Shown here: one piece after another, positions 17,213 to 24,720 of the stretch
Position numbering within the stretch: position 1 is the stretch's first letter
Layout: every line of letters starts with the position of its first letter
NCBI GenBank assembly: GCA_964628215.1
Contig: CAZVNF010000022.1
Coordinates: 1 to 32,676 of the forward strand
Direction of reading: 5' to 3'
DNA length: 32,676 nucleotides
Source of the DNA: CAIVAT01 sp964628215
Lineage (GTDB): Bacteria; Bacteroidota; Bacteroidia; Bacteroidales; FEN-979
Position numbers and translations under genes: made by a program
Notes under the pieces: model-generated
The model's database searches: none
Told to the model about the DNA's origin: nothing
The model's input: only the letters and a program-made list of their open reading frames with translations

Positions 17213-17232
17213 GGAATGATCCTTTTCATTCC
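17213..17232. terminator. Small hairpin after the SUMF-OmpA gene
   Basis: GGAATGA, a 6-nt loop TCCTTT, then TCATTCC form a perfect 7-bp stem, 53 nt after the stop at 17160. No T-run follows, so it may end the transcript only weakly or protect its 3' end. Confidence 0.3.
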
Positions 17233-17271
17233 ACTGGCATCTGTTATTAAAATTCTGCTTGACCAATCGTC

Positions 17272-17311
17272 AGGAGGTTCCCATTATTCAGTTTTTCTGA
17301 CCGAACTTCCT
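17272..17311. other. Nested stem-loop of unknown role
   Basis: AGGAGGTTC (17272-17280) pairs with GAACTTCCT (17303-17311) with one G-U pair as RNA. Inside, TCAG and CTGA (17288-17291, 17297-17300) form a second stem around TTTTT. No T-run flanks it on either strand. Confidence 0.3.
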
Positions 17312-17407
17312 AAAAAAGTTAAAGAATCTTCTAAAAAACGGGAAGAAAAATCAGAATAACTGATTTTCATCCTATCGCAAACGCATATATTTCAACGTTT
17401 TAAACAT

Positions 17408-17423
17408 TGTATACTTTTTGTAT
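17408..17423 (+). repeat. Second copy of a 16-nt intergenic motif
   Basis: TGTATACTTTTTGTAT here is identical to 11366-11381. In this copy GTATAC flanks TTTTT on both sides (17409-17425), forming a symmetric site. It lies 20-35 nt upstream of the promoter candidate for the beta-barrel gene, a position fitting an activator or repressor site. Confidence 0.45.
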
Positions 17424-17442
17424 ACCTGATATTTATGCTTGT

Positions 17443-17477
17443 TTTGTATGGTTTTTGTTTATCCCCTGTTATATTTG
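17443..17477 (+). promoter_or_regulatory. Bacteroidota-type promoter for the beta-barrel gene
   Basis: TTTG at 17443-17446, a 23-nt spacer, and TATATTTG (TAnnTTTG) at 17470-17477. Transcription would start near 17484, about 33 nt before the ATG at 17517. The spacer is slightly longer than the usual ~20. Confidence 0.55.
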
Positions 17478-17516
17478 TTCCATAATTAACAAAACCTGTT
17501 ACTAAAACTACCCCTC

Positions 17517-18137
17517 ATGAAAAAGATTGTCTTTTTAATTGCATTTGCGTTCGGAGCATCTGTATTTTCGTATGGCCAGTTTGCCCTGGGAATAAAGTTG
17601 GGGTATAATGGCAGCAAACTCAACACAAATCTCGACTCTATTAAATCCGATTTCAACAGTGGTTTTCATGCAGGAGCCTGGGCTCACTTTGGCAAGCGAC
17701 TCTATTTTGCACCTGAAGTACTCTATTGCATGAGCGGGGGAGTTTTTAGCTCTGAGGGACACCTGGAAACAGATTCCATCAACTACTGGAGTCAGAAAAT
17801 AACCGTAGGATCATTCGACATTCCATTATTGCTCGGATTTAAAATCATCCATTCTGATGTTATTACCTGGCGAGTTGAACTGGGCCCTGAAATTTCCTTT
17901 GCCATGAATACAAAAGTGAGCGATGGCGTCAATCCAAAGATTCAACCCAGCGATATCAATACTGCCAACTGGTATGTTCTAGGCGGAACTGGAATTGATG
18001 TTTTATTCCTTACGTTCGACATCCGTTATAAAATCGGGTTGAGCAATCTTATCGCTGATGTTAATAATCAATCGTTTGACACAAAAAACAATATGTTTAT
18101 GATCTCTGCCGGATGGAGAATCTTCGGCAGTAAGTAA
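17517..18137 (+). CDS. Small outer-membrane beta-barrel protein
   Basis: 206 residues with a signal peptide (MKKIVFLIAFAFGASVF, cleavage near SYG-Q). The mature part alternates short amphipathic strands, starting GIKLGYNGSKLNT and including YFAPEVLYCMSGG, FDIPLLLGFKI, WRVELGPEIS, LTFDIRYKIGLSNL and a final strand ISAGWRIF. This is the pattern of the Bacteroidota porin-like outer-membrane beta-barrel family (OMP_b-brl_2 type, also seen in PorT-like proteins). About eight strands would fit the length. Substrate or partner is unknown. The gene has its own promoter candidate and a strong terminator, so it is probably monocistronic. Confidence 0.8.
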   Translation: MKKIVFLIAFAFGASVFSYGQFALGIKLGYNGSKLNTNLDSIKSDFNSGFHAGAWAHFGKRLYFAPEVLYCMSGGVFSSEGHLETDSINYWSQKITVGSFDIPLLLGFKIIHSDVITWRVELGPEISFAMNTKVSDGVNPKIQPSDINTANWYVLGGTGIDVLFLTFDIRYKIGLSNLIADVNNQSFDTKNNMFMISAGWRIFGSK

Positions 18138-18141
18138 TTAA

Positions 18142-18158
18142 TAACCAGGTTCTGGTTA
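18142..18158 (+). other. Tight hairpin just before the terminator
   Basis: TAACCAG, loop GTT, CTGGTTA: a perfect 7-bp stem starting 5 nt after the stop at 18137 and ending 4 nt before the terminator stem. It may protect the mRNA 3' end or assist termination. Confidence 0.6.
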
Positions 18159-18161
18159 GAA

Positions 18162-18207
18162 CCCCGGGCAAGACCTTCATACGGTTGATTTGCCCGGGGA
18201 TTTTTTT
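18162..18207 (+). terminator. Rho-independent terminator of the beta-barrel gene
   Basis: CCCCGGGCAA (18162-18171) pairs perfectly with TTGCCCGGGG (18190-18199) across an 18-nt loop; A and then seven T follow (18201-18207). This is the clearest intrinsic terminator in the window. Confidence 0.88.
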
Positions 18208-18244
18208 CCTTCTCAATACTGACAAACCTTTTAATTTCTGCACT

Positions 18245-18862
18245 ATGAAAAAAATATTTTTACTTTCTTTCCTTTTTGCCGGCATGATCTCATGCAACAG
18301 CAACCCGGTTAATTCCGAAAACAATACGGCACAGCAGCCTGCGGAAGCTGCAGCAGACACGACCGCAAAAGTTACAAAAACAGAGTATAAAACCGTTACC
18401 GGAAAAATTATTACAGTGTCCGAATCTCATCCCCAGGGGCAAAGTCTGAGCAATATTTCTGTCGGGTTTTCCGGGGATCCGGGTTCAGAAATAAAGTATA
18501 CTGATGTGGATCCGATAAACAAGGTGCTGATTGACGATCTCAATGCCGATGGTTTCAGTGAAATATACATCATTACAATAAGCGCCGGATCTGGCAGTTA
18601 CGGGAATGTGATCGGACTGGCATCCAATTCCGATAAATCCCTTTCAATGATAACAATTCCTCCTGTTGAGGAAAACGACATGAAAAAGGGAGGCAAATTT
18701 GAAGGATATGAAGGGCATGATGAATTTATGATCATAGAAAACTCCCTGTCCCGCACATTTCCTATTAAAGCCGCCAATGCCACAAAACGAGCCATCAACT
18801 ATAAAATGAAGGCTGGTGAAGCGGGTTACCTGCTGTATATTAAAACTTCAACGGCGTATTAA
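18245..18862 (+). CDS. Lipoprotein resembling PliI-type lysozyme inhibitors
   Basis: 205 residues from ATG at 18245; an in-frame start at 18185 would lie inside the terminator. The N-terminus MKKIFLLSFLFAGMISC is a lipoprotein signal with Cys17 as lipidation site, though the lipobox is imperfect. A low-complexity linker rich in Asn, Gln and Ala follows to about residue 45. The core has an FG-GAP/VCBS-like calcium-loop segment LIDDLNADGFSEIYI, then ITISAGSGSYGN, and later NSLSRTFPIK...KRAINYKM. The order of an acidic DxNxDG loop, an SAGSGSY motif and an (R/S)xFPI strand recalls the periplasmic inhibitor of I-type lysozyme family. That assignment is from memory of the family pattern and is tentative. 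It should sit in the periplasm or at the outer membrane. The gene converges on the exonuclease-family gene. Confidence 0.7.
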   Translation: MKKIFLLSFLFAGMISCNSNPVNSENNTAQQPAEAAADTTAKVTKTEYKTVTGKIITVSESHPQGQSLSNISVGFSGDPGSEIKYTDVDPINKVLIDDLNADGFSEIYIITISAGSGSYGNVIGLASNSDKSLSMITIPPVEENDMKKGGKFEGYEGHDEFMIIENSLSRTFPIKAANATKRAINYKMKAGEAGYLLYIKTSTAY

Positions 18863-18908
18863 ACAAACAACAACGGGAACTTGCCCGGTATCATTTGGGT
18901 AATCCTGA

Positions 18909-19799
18909 CTATCGGCTTGAATTATTTCTTACGAAATTAAACTCCGCCCAAACAGGCCAATGGTCGGAAATAGTTTTTGAAGTGAAGCTTTTATCAACTC
19001 CCCAGCGGCCCGAATAGTACTTTTTTGCAGGCAGCGTGAGCACAAAACGGTCGTAGGCACAGTCACTCTTTGCAGAAAGATTGGTTTTTGCCGTATCGGG
19101 AACAACCCAGAAATAATCCTTTCCCCTGATTGAGAGCTGGTCGAGTTCTCCTGGGTTTGCATAGGTGCATGAAGCGTTAAAATCGCCCAAAACAATAATC
19201 TCCGTCTCGTCCGTGTACTTCTCTTTGACCCATTTCACCACTTCATGCAGGCTGCCGATTTCAGAAACAGCCTTTTCAGGCGCTGTGTGAATCGTAGCCA
19301 GGACAAAGGTGAAATCACCCTTCTTTGACCTAAACCTGGCCGTATAAGGCTCCCTGGCAAAGAAATCGTGCAATGAATCATTGTAAAGCATGGGGGTACC
19401 CATAAGAGCAAACATGACCGTATCGTAATAAAAAGCATATTGCTCCCGGGATGTCCTGTCGTCAGGTTGCTCGCCGGTTCTTTCGCTGCATGCAACTTCG
19501 AAGTGTTTCTTCCCTTTCCGGTTAATGATTTCTTTGAAAGCCCCCGGAACCACCCCTGACACATCTGAAATTTCCTGTATGGCAATGATATCGTATTTCC
19601 GGATGATTTCTGCGAGCTGATGTACCCGAAGAGAATCATTCAGTTTGGTCTTTCCGAAATTCTGGATGTTGAACGTACATATCCTGAATTTTTCTGACTG
19701 CTGGGCTCCCGCCTGAAAAAAGGATAATAACAGGAATAAAGTGACAATAGAAACTTCCAGCCGTGACAGATGATATAGATTGTATTTATTATGTTTCAT
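18909..19799 (-). CDS. Exported endonuclease/exonuclease/phosphatase-family protein
   Basis: 296 residues from ATG at 19799, chosen because MKHNKYN then gives a good signal peptide with hydrophobic core VTLFLLLSFF and cleavage at AGA-QQ; longer in-frame starts add an unneeded hydrophobic segment. Catalytic motifs of the DNase I-like EEP fold are present in order: FNIQNFG (Asn44, Asn47), IAIQEISD (Glu76), ATIHTAP, VLGDFNASC, and ISDHWPVWAEF near the end. The family cleaves phosphodiester bonds in DNA, RNA, inositol phosphates or phospholipids using a divalent metal. With a signal peptide and no anchor it should be periplasmic or secreted, fitting nucleic-acid scavenging. It is a single gene downstream of the tonB operon terminator. 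Confidence 0.88.
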   Translation of the reverse strand: MKHNKYNLYHLSRLEVSIVTLFLLLSFFQAGAQQSEKFRICTFNIQNFGKTKLNDSLRVHQLAEIIRKYDIIAIQEISDVSGVVPGAFKEIINRKGKKHFEVACSERTGEQPDDRTSREQYAFYYDTVMFALMGTPMLYNDSLHDFFAREPYTARFRSKKGDFTFVLATIHTAPEKAVSEIGSLHEVVKWVKEKYTDETEIIVLGDFNASCTYANPGELDQLSIRGKDYFWVVPDTAKTNLSAKSDCAYDRFVLTLPAKKYYSGRWGVDKSFTSKTISDHWPVWAEFNFVRNNSSR

Positions 19800-19848
19800 G
19801 GATTTTAATATTTGTAAAAAGGATAAAACAATGAGTGCTATATAACGC

Positions 19849-19878
19849 AAAAAAGCGATCCCTTCCGAAACCGCTTTT
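19849..19878 (-). terminator. Terminator of the exbB-exbD-exbD-tonB operon
   Basis: On the minus strand AAAAGCG and CGCTTTT form a 7-bp stem around a 14-nt loop, extending into six T before GCG. It lies 41-70 nt after the tonB stop (19919) and before the exonuclease-family gene. The stem is short, so termination strength is uncertain. Confidence 0.6.
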
Positions 19879-19918
19879 CTGTTTGTTGTCACGAGTTAAT
19901 TGCCTCGCGTCGTCTTTT

Positions 19919-20701
19919 CTATTGCAATGTAAATTTGATCGGGAGATTAAACTGTACACGTACAGGTACTCCACGTTGTTTACCGGGAACCCATTTGGGC
20001 ATCGACTTCACAACACGGATGGCTTCTTCATCGCAACCACCCCCAATGCCACGGAGCACCCGTACATCGGTAATAGTTCCATCCACCTCAACCACAAACG
20101 TTACGAAAACCTTTCCCTGTATACCCAATTCCTTGGCTTCTTCCGGGTACTTGATATTCTGTTGCAGGTAACTAATACGGGCCTCTTCACCTCCGGGGTA
20201 TCCGGGCTGCTCTTCAACTACGGTGAAAATCTCAGCCTGTACAGGAGTTTCAATTACCCTGGGGCCTTCGTCCTTAACTTCCACTTCAACATCTTCTGTC
20301 GGAGCTTCCACATTTCCCTTTTTATTCAGATCATCCATATTGGCCATACTCACTTCGATTGTAGTATCTTCTACAACAACCGGTGCGGTAAATTTGACCT
20401 TTTCAACCATTGCTTCGGGTGGAGGGGGAGGTGGCGGAGGGGGCGGTGCTTCTTCCTGCTTCAGGTCTTCGAATTTTACACCAACCTCTTTTTCCTTTTC
20501 ACGGATCAGCCTTTCTTTATTTACATAGGCATTGATCAGTGGATAGGCCACAATTACTCCTATCAAAACAAAACCAAAGATCATGGAAAAGATTACAAAT
20601 TTCCTGTATTTCTTACGCAGGTAATATGAACCATATTCCTTGTTCCTGTTTTTGAAAACAATATCCTCCAGCGATTCTACATGCTGTGTTTCAATTGCCA
20701 T
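19919..20701 (-). CDS. tonB: Energy transducer TonB
   Basis: 260 residues. A cytosolic N-terminus of about 34 residues (with FKNRNKEYGSYYLRKKY) leads to one transmembrane segment about 35-57. A periplasmic part follows with ten consecutive prolines (86-95) and an acidic, flexible spacer, then a TonB C-terminal domain about 175-260 with YPGGEEARISYLQQNIKYP, GKVFVTFVVEVDGTI and the final strand VRVQFNLPIKFTLQ. TonB carries energy from the ExbB-ExbD proton channel to TonB-dependent transporters in the outer membrane. It is the last of four co-oriented genes, 38 nt after exbD. The long cytosolic N-terminus is usual for Bacteroidota TonB and unlike E. coli. Confidence 0.93.
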   Translation of the reverse strand: MAIETQHVESLEDIVFKNRNKEYGSYYLRKKYRKFVIFSMIFGFVLIGVIVAYPLINAYVNKERLIREKEKEVGVKFEDLKQEEAPPPPPPPPPPEAMVEKVKFTAPVVVEDTTIEVSMANMDDLNKKGNVEAPTEDVEVEVKDEGPRVIETPVQAEIFTVVEEQPGYPGGEEARISYLQQNIKYPEEAKELGIQGKVFVTFVVEVDGTITDVRVLRGIGGGCDEEAIRVVKSMPKWVPGKQRGVPVRVQFNLPIKFTLQ

Positions 20702-20739
20702 ACACTATTTTTTTAACGTGTTAAACACAATTTCTCTGA

Positions 20740-21381
20740 CTATTTAGGAGCGTTTTTCAACATCTCCAGTTCAGTGGGGGTCATATCAACCACCGCATAG
20801 CTGTTGATGTTGCAGATAGCCATCTCATCAATGATATCAACGATATCCTTATACTTCGCCATTTCATCAGCTTTGATAAGTACGATGGGTCCCTTCTGAT
20901 CTTCCTTCTTCATCCGTTTGATGGCATTATCGGCTGTGGTATCTTCCACAACGATCTTGCCGGTCACACGCTTGTCGCGATATTCCGCGATTTTTGTAAA
21001 GAGGTCCTTGTTCTTGATCAACAGGAATTTCCGGATGCCATCTTTACTGAAGTCAGTCTTGACTAACTGGGGCATTTCAGCAGGTTTTTTAGGGTCGGCA
21101 ATACCAATGTAATAATAGACCTTATGACCTTCTGTCAGCAGAATATTCAAGGTTCTGTTCTTCGGAATTTCCGGGCGGTCCTTGTCGTCCGGATTATCTG
21201 TTTTCTCGGGCATGGTAATCACCATGACCTTGGGTTTGCTAAAAGCCGTGGTAAGCATGAAGAAGGTTATGAGCAAACACATCAGGTCGACCATGGGGGT
21301 CATATCGATGCGGGTGCTGTGCTTCTTCGCCTGGCGTTTACCACCTTTTTTCCCTTTTTCCTCAACAATTATTTCACCCAT
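20740..21381 (-). CDS. exbD: ExbD-family proton-channel subunit, second copy
   Basis: 213 residues. A basic N-terminus (GKKGGKRQAKKHS) precedes RIDMTPMVDLMCLLITFFML, where Asp32 matches the proton-carrying transmembrane Asp (Asp25 in E. coli ExbD). The periplasmic region about 50-213 is larger than E. coli's (ExbD total ~141 residues), with insertions around YYYIGIADPKKP and DKRVTGKIVVED. It ends in the ExbD/TolR-like IVLIKADEMAKYKDIVDIIDEM. With ExbB it forms the inner-membrane motor that energises TonB. It lies 37 nt after the first exbD copy. Two divergent ExbD subunits in tandem are typical for Bacteroidota. Confidence 0.92.
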   Translation of the reverse strand: MGEIIVEEKGKKGGKRQAKKHSTRIDMTPMVDLMCLLITFFMLTTAFSKPKVMVITMPEKTDNPDDKDRPEIPKNRTLNILLTEGHKVYYYIGIADPKKPAEMPQLVKTDFSKDGIRKFLLIKNKDLFTKIAEYRDKRVTGKIVVEDTTADNAIKRMKKEDQKGPIVLIKADEMAKYKDIVDIIDEMAICNINSYAVVDMTPTELEMLKNAPK

Positions 21382-21418
21382 ACTGGTTTTATCTTTTAGG
21401 GATTAAAATCGCGTTGCC

Positions 21419-22054
21419 CTAATTGGGCATGTCCTTCATAGTGACTTCGTCCTTCTGAAGGTTGGTAACGAGATTAAACTTATTTACCTTATTTTCCTGT
21501 AAAAGGTCCATGATCTTCTTCACCGCTGTATAGTCCGTTTCGGCATCGCCTTTGATGGCAACTTCGGCATTCAGGTTGGTCAGACGGGCCATACGAACCC
21601 ACCATGCAAGCTGGTTGTCTGTTGAATCCATAGGGATTCCGGTCTGAAGAAGGTCGCGCACCTTGGGCTCTGATTCAACGATCCAGGCTTTCAGGTCTTT
21701 GATCGGCATACCAAAGGATGACATTTTTCCGAATTTATCAATTTCCTTTGGTGTAAAAGTCAGTTTATACTGCTCAGCCATCTTCTCAAGCAGCTTTTCC
21801 CTGAAATGGGTAGAGGTATCCTTGCCGTTGTCGATGTTAAAAAACACCTTTCCCTCCTTGGATATGAATATCGTCATGATATCATTATCCGGGGCCTGTT
21901 TTTCCGACACCGAAGAAGGTGTTTCAATCGGTGCAGCTTCCTGGGGCCGGAAAGATGTGGTTAACATGAAGAAGGTTAACAGCAAGGAAAATAAATCCAC
22001 CATAGGCGTCATGTCTATGTGCGGAGATCTTGCCGGATGTTTAATTTTTGGCAT
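21419..22054 (-). CDS. exbD: ExbD-family proton-channel subunit, first copy
   Basis: 211 residues. The N-terminal motif HIDMTPMVDLFSLLLTFFML contains Asp20, the equivalent of the proton-carrying Asp. One transmembrane helix is followed by a periplasmic domain with IMTIFISKEGKVFFNID and a C-terminal NAEVAIKGDAETDYTAVKKI, which matches the ExbD/TolR fold. It is clearly related to the next gene but diverged in the periplasmic half, so the two may form a mixed dimer (inference). It starts 16 nt after exbB. Confidence 0.92.
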   Translation of the reverse strand: MPKIKHPARSPHIDMTPMVDLFSLLLTFFMLTTSFRPQEAAPIETPSSVSEKQAPDNDIMTIFISKEGKVFFNIDNGKDTSTHFREKLLEKMAEQYKLTFTPKEIDKFGKMSSFGMPIKDLKAWIVESEPKVRDLLQTGIPMDSTDNQLAWWVRMARLTNLNAEVAIKGDAETDYTAVKKIMDLLQENKVNKFNLVTNLQKDEVTMKDMPN

Positions 22055-22070
22055 GGGGTTCTCTTTTTAA

Positions 22071-22892
22071 CTATTTGGTTGTAGCTGCAAATGACTGAAC
22101 AAGGCTGAAACCGGCCTCATCAATTTTGTAAGTAAAGCTATCGATCTGGGTAGAGAAATAGTTATAGAAAATGATAGCAAGCAATGAACCAAAGATACCA
22201 AATGCGGTGTTGATAAGAGCCTCAGAGATACCATTTGCAAGGGCAAGTGCATCGGGGGCACCGGCTTGTGCAAGTGCGGCGAAGGCCTTGATCATCCCGA
22301 TAACAGTTCCCATCAGACCGGTTAATACGGAGATGGAGGCAATGGTGGAGATGATAACCAGGTTACGGGAGAGCATCGGAAGCTCGAGTGCGGTAGCTTC
22401 TTCAAATTCTTTTTGCAACGCAAGAATTTTCTGATCTTTTTCAAGGGTGGTATCGTTCTGCAAAGAGCGATAGCGCATCAAACCGGCTTTCATGACATTG
22501 GCCAGCGAACCTCTTTGCTTATCACATGCAACAATGGCTTCTTCGATTTTATTGTTGCTGAGAAAATTCTGAAGATTTTTCACAAATACGTTGATCCGGC
22601 CTTTTCCTTTGGCACGGAAAAGTGTGATCCCTCTTTCAACAGTAAAAATGATCACGAGGAGATTCAGGGTGATCAGAAATGGGACAATGACACCTCCCTT
22701 ATAAATAATTGCAAGATAATTGCCTGGCAGGGGATGCCCGTCGGGATTGCCACCTTCAAAAAACAAGGGATTACCAAACACGAATTTGTAAAGGAAATAA
22801 GAAAAGGCGAATGCTACGATTATAGCGCCCACTGTAAACACTGACCTTAAGGCTTCACCCAATGATCCGCCTTTGCTGCTTGTCTTGCTCAT
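22071..22892 (-). CDS. exbB: ExbB/TolQ/MotA-family proton-channel subunit
   Basis: 273 residues with membrane segments near 18-38, 65-87, 175-200 and 225-250; the first is an addition relative to the three-helix E. coli ExbB. The conserved core is present: RNLVIISTIASISVLTGLMG, TVIGMIKAFAAL and the helix GISEALINTAFGIFGSLLAI. It assembles with the two ExbD proteins to convert proton flow into TonB movement. It is the first gene of a four-gene operon and has its own promoter in the 99-nt gap upstream. Confidence 0.93.
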   Translation of the reverse strand: MSKTSSKGGSLGEALRSVFTVGAIIVAFAFSYFLYKFVFGNPLFFEGGNPDGHPLPGNYLAIIYKGGVIVPFLITLNLLVIIFTVERGITLFRAKGKGRINVFVKNLQNFLSNNKIEEAIVACDKQRGSLANVMKAGLMRYRSLQNDTTLEKDQKILALQKEFEEATALELPMLSRNLVIISTIASISVLTGLMGTVIGMIKAFAALAQAGAPDALALANGISEALINTAFGIFGSLLAIIFYNYFSTQIDSFTYKIDEAGFSLVQSFAATTK

Positions 22893-22954
22893 CGTTAAAA
22901 AGTTTTAGATTAAAGATTGAATGAATTGTTGGATTTTCGTACTAAAAAGGCCTA

Positions 22955-22985
22955 CAAAGATATATAATTTCCAGACGAATTCAAA
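22955..22985 (-). promoter_or_regulatory. Promoter of the exbB-exbD-exbD-tonB operon
   Basis: On the minus strand TTTG (22985-22982), a 19-nt spacer, then TATCTTTG (22962-22955), matching both Bacteroidota promoter elements at normal spacing. Transcription would start near 22948, about 56 nt before exbB. Confidence 0.78.
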
Positions 22986-22998
22986 TAGTTACTATTTG
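22982..22998. promoter_or_regulatory. 17-nt palindrome overlapping the exbB promoter and the TPR gene stop
   Basis: CAAATAGTTACTATTTG is a perfect 7-bp inverted repeat with a TTA centre. It covers the -33 TTTG of the exbB promoter and the TAG stop of the TPR gene. It could be an operator; the AT-rich arms make chance possible. Confidence 0.35.
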
Positions 22999-24701
22999 AT
23001 CTTCTGCTTAAGCATGTCAATGACGGGCTTAATCACCACCACCTTTTCGTCATTCGGATTTACCGCGCTCATTTTCAGATAATAGTCTAATGCCTTTCCG
23101 GCTTCATCCTTCAGTTTCTGATCACGTGAAAACTGACTGTAATGATAAAACGCAAGGTAATCGAAAGACTCAAACCTTTCTTTCATGTATTTTACCGTAT
23201 CCGACTGTGTTTTAACGATCAGTCCTTCATACACGGGAACTGCATAGCCCGTGGTATTAAACCCTTTCGGATCTTTGAGGTCGAGGTTTGATTTGGTTCG
23301 GGCCCTCCAGGCAAACCCGGGGATGTAATCGGGTTGCATCATGTTGAAAATCGCAAGATTGGTGTCGGCATTCACATAATCCTGAAGGCTGTATAAGACC
23401 TTTCCAAGGTTATAATAGTCCATGGCAACTCCTTTATTAAGTTGGATCCTGCGTTCATAATGCTCCTTTGCCTTATCATATTTTTTAACTTTCGTGTAAC
23501 ACAGCGCAGCTTCGGAAATCAGCTCCGACTTGGCGGTGTCAAGCTCATATGCTTTCATCAGCTGGATGGCTGCAAGTGAATCCTGTTTTGTTTTTGCCAG
23601 CAAACGTCCGTAATAGGCATAATCCAGTGACCGTACTTTTTCAGGTTTGGCATTCGCAATAAACTTCCTGATATAGGTAAGCCCTTTGTCGTATTGCTGC
23701 GTTTCAAAATAAGAGTATGCAAGCGCCCTGTTCACGTCGTTGTCGGAATCATCCACCTTCAGAATTTCATTCAGCTGGCTGATGGCCTCCTGGTAATCTT
23801 TAAGTTCTATCAGGGTGTTTACATACTGTTTGCGGGCGGCGGTGTTCCTCGAAAGCTCAAGAAATTTTGCAAAGTTTTTCTTTGCCTCTTCCTGTCGGCC
23901 GGCACGGGCCTGCAGGGAGCCGAGTTCGCGGTATGCCGGGGCATACGTGGAATCCATTTTGATTACCTCCTGGTAATAATTCAAGGCGGTAGTATATTGT
24001 CTGGCGCGCAGCCATAATTGCCCGGTACGCAATTTTGCTGCCGGAGAATTGGGATCAAGGGTCTGGGCCATATTATAGTTGGTAATGGCTTTGGACCCGT
24101 CGTTAAGCATATAAAAATAAACATCTCCCTTCACAATGTAGAGGAGGGGATTCTTGTTGTCAAGTTTTTCCGCATTGCGCAACAAGGTAAAAACGGTAGC
24201 AGTGTCTTTTACATTGGTGAAAACATACCACTCAGCCATTTCAATCATCACCAGGGCTTGACGGGCCGGCTCCATTTTAATTGATTTGTTTGCCTTGGAT
24301 GGGAGCAATGCCCTGGCTTTTTCAAATTCCGCCTTTGCTTTCGGAATATCATTATTGATCAGGTTAAGACCGCCCAGACCCACAAAATTAAATGGATTGG
24401 AAGGATCCTGTGTCACCCCCAATTCGTAACATACTTTGGCTGAATCAGCCATTTCGGAAAGAACAATATTGAGTGTGTCTGAATAAAACTTGTACATGAA
24501 ATTCCTTCCATAGTAGTAATAAAGGTCTCCATTTGAAGGCGATTTCCGAATCAGTTCTTTATACATTGAACTGGCTTTCCTGAACTGTTCGCTTTTCGTG
24601 AGCTTTATTGCATCGGCCAGCTCCTGGGAGTAAGATTGAAAAATAAATGGGAAAAAGAGCATCAGCGCAACAACACCAACCGGTTTAGTAAATCTGGACA
24701 T
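22992..24701 (-). CDS. Exported tetratricopeptide-repeat protein
   Basis: 569 residues from ATG at 24701, preceded by AGGAG 11 nt upstream, an unusual Shine-Dalgarno for this window; a longer start at 24737 would overlap the PstS-like gene and weaken the signal peptide. The signal peptide is MSRFTKPVGVVALMLFFPF with cleavage near SYS-Q. The rest is a chain of TPR units (for example KASSMYKELIRKSPSNGDLYY, AITNYNMAQTLDPNSPAAK, ALNYYQEVIKMDSTYAPA, KAKEHYERRIQLNKGVAMDY). It should be periplasmic and serve as a protein-interaction scaffold. It follows the PstS-like gene by 19 nt and precedes the exbB operon. A PstS-like lipoprotein and a TPR protein beside ExbBD-TonB is a recurring Bacteroidota set, but its function is not established from this sequence. 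Confidence 0.85.
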   Translation of the reverse strand: MSRFTKPVGVVALMLFFPFIFQSYSQELADAIKLTKSEQFRKASSMYKELIRKSPSNGDLYYYYGRNFMYKFYSDTLNIVLSEMADSAKVCYELGVTQDPSNPFNFVGLGGLNLINNDIPKAKAEFEKARALLPSKANKSIKMEPARQALVMIEMAEWYVFTNVKDTATVFTLLRNAEKLDNKNPLLYIVKGDVYFYMLNDGSKAITNYNMAQTLDPNSPAAKLRTGQLWLRARQYTTALNYYQEVIKMDSTYAPAYRELGSLQARAGRQEEAKKNFAKFLELSRNTAARKQYVNTLIELKDYQEAISQLNEILKVDDSDNDVNRALAYSYFETQQYDKGLTYIRKFIANAKPEKVRSLDYAYYGRLLAKTKQDSLAAIQLMKAYELDTAKSELISEAALCYTKVKKYDKAKEHYERRIQLNKGVAMDYYNLGKVLYSLQDYVNADTNLAIFNMMQPDYIPGFAWRARTKSNLDLKDPKGFNTTGYAVPVYEGLIVKTQSDTVKYMKERFESFDYLAFYHYSQFSRDQKLKDEAGKALDYYLKMSAVNPNDEKVVVIKPVIDMLKQKIK

Positions 24702-24720
24702 AATCTGTATCTCCTGTATA

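Larger units (their letters stand above)
17161..17516. other. Intergenic region with hairpins and promoter
   Basis: 356 nt without a gene. It holds a 7-bp hairpin at 17213-17232, a nested hairpin at 17272-17311, a 16-nt motif shared with the MscS upstream region (17408-17423) and a promoter candidate (17443-17477) for the beta-barrel gene. I see no coding frame of interest. Confidence 0.6.

Noticed and set aside
18874..18887. CGGG-AACTTG-CCCG as a terminator between convergent genes
   Set aside because: Only four base pairs and no T-run on either strand.
20223..20528. Plus-strand frame with a poly-glycine run
   Set aside because: It is the antisense of the TonB proline run; no other sign of coding.
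19835..20629. Long 264-residue plus-strand frame opposite tonB
   Set aside because: Aromatic- and His-rich translation without motifs; tonB on the other strand is certain.
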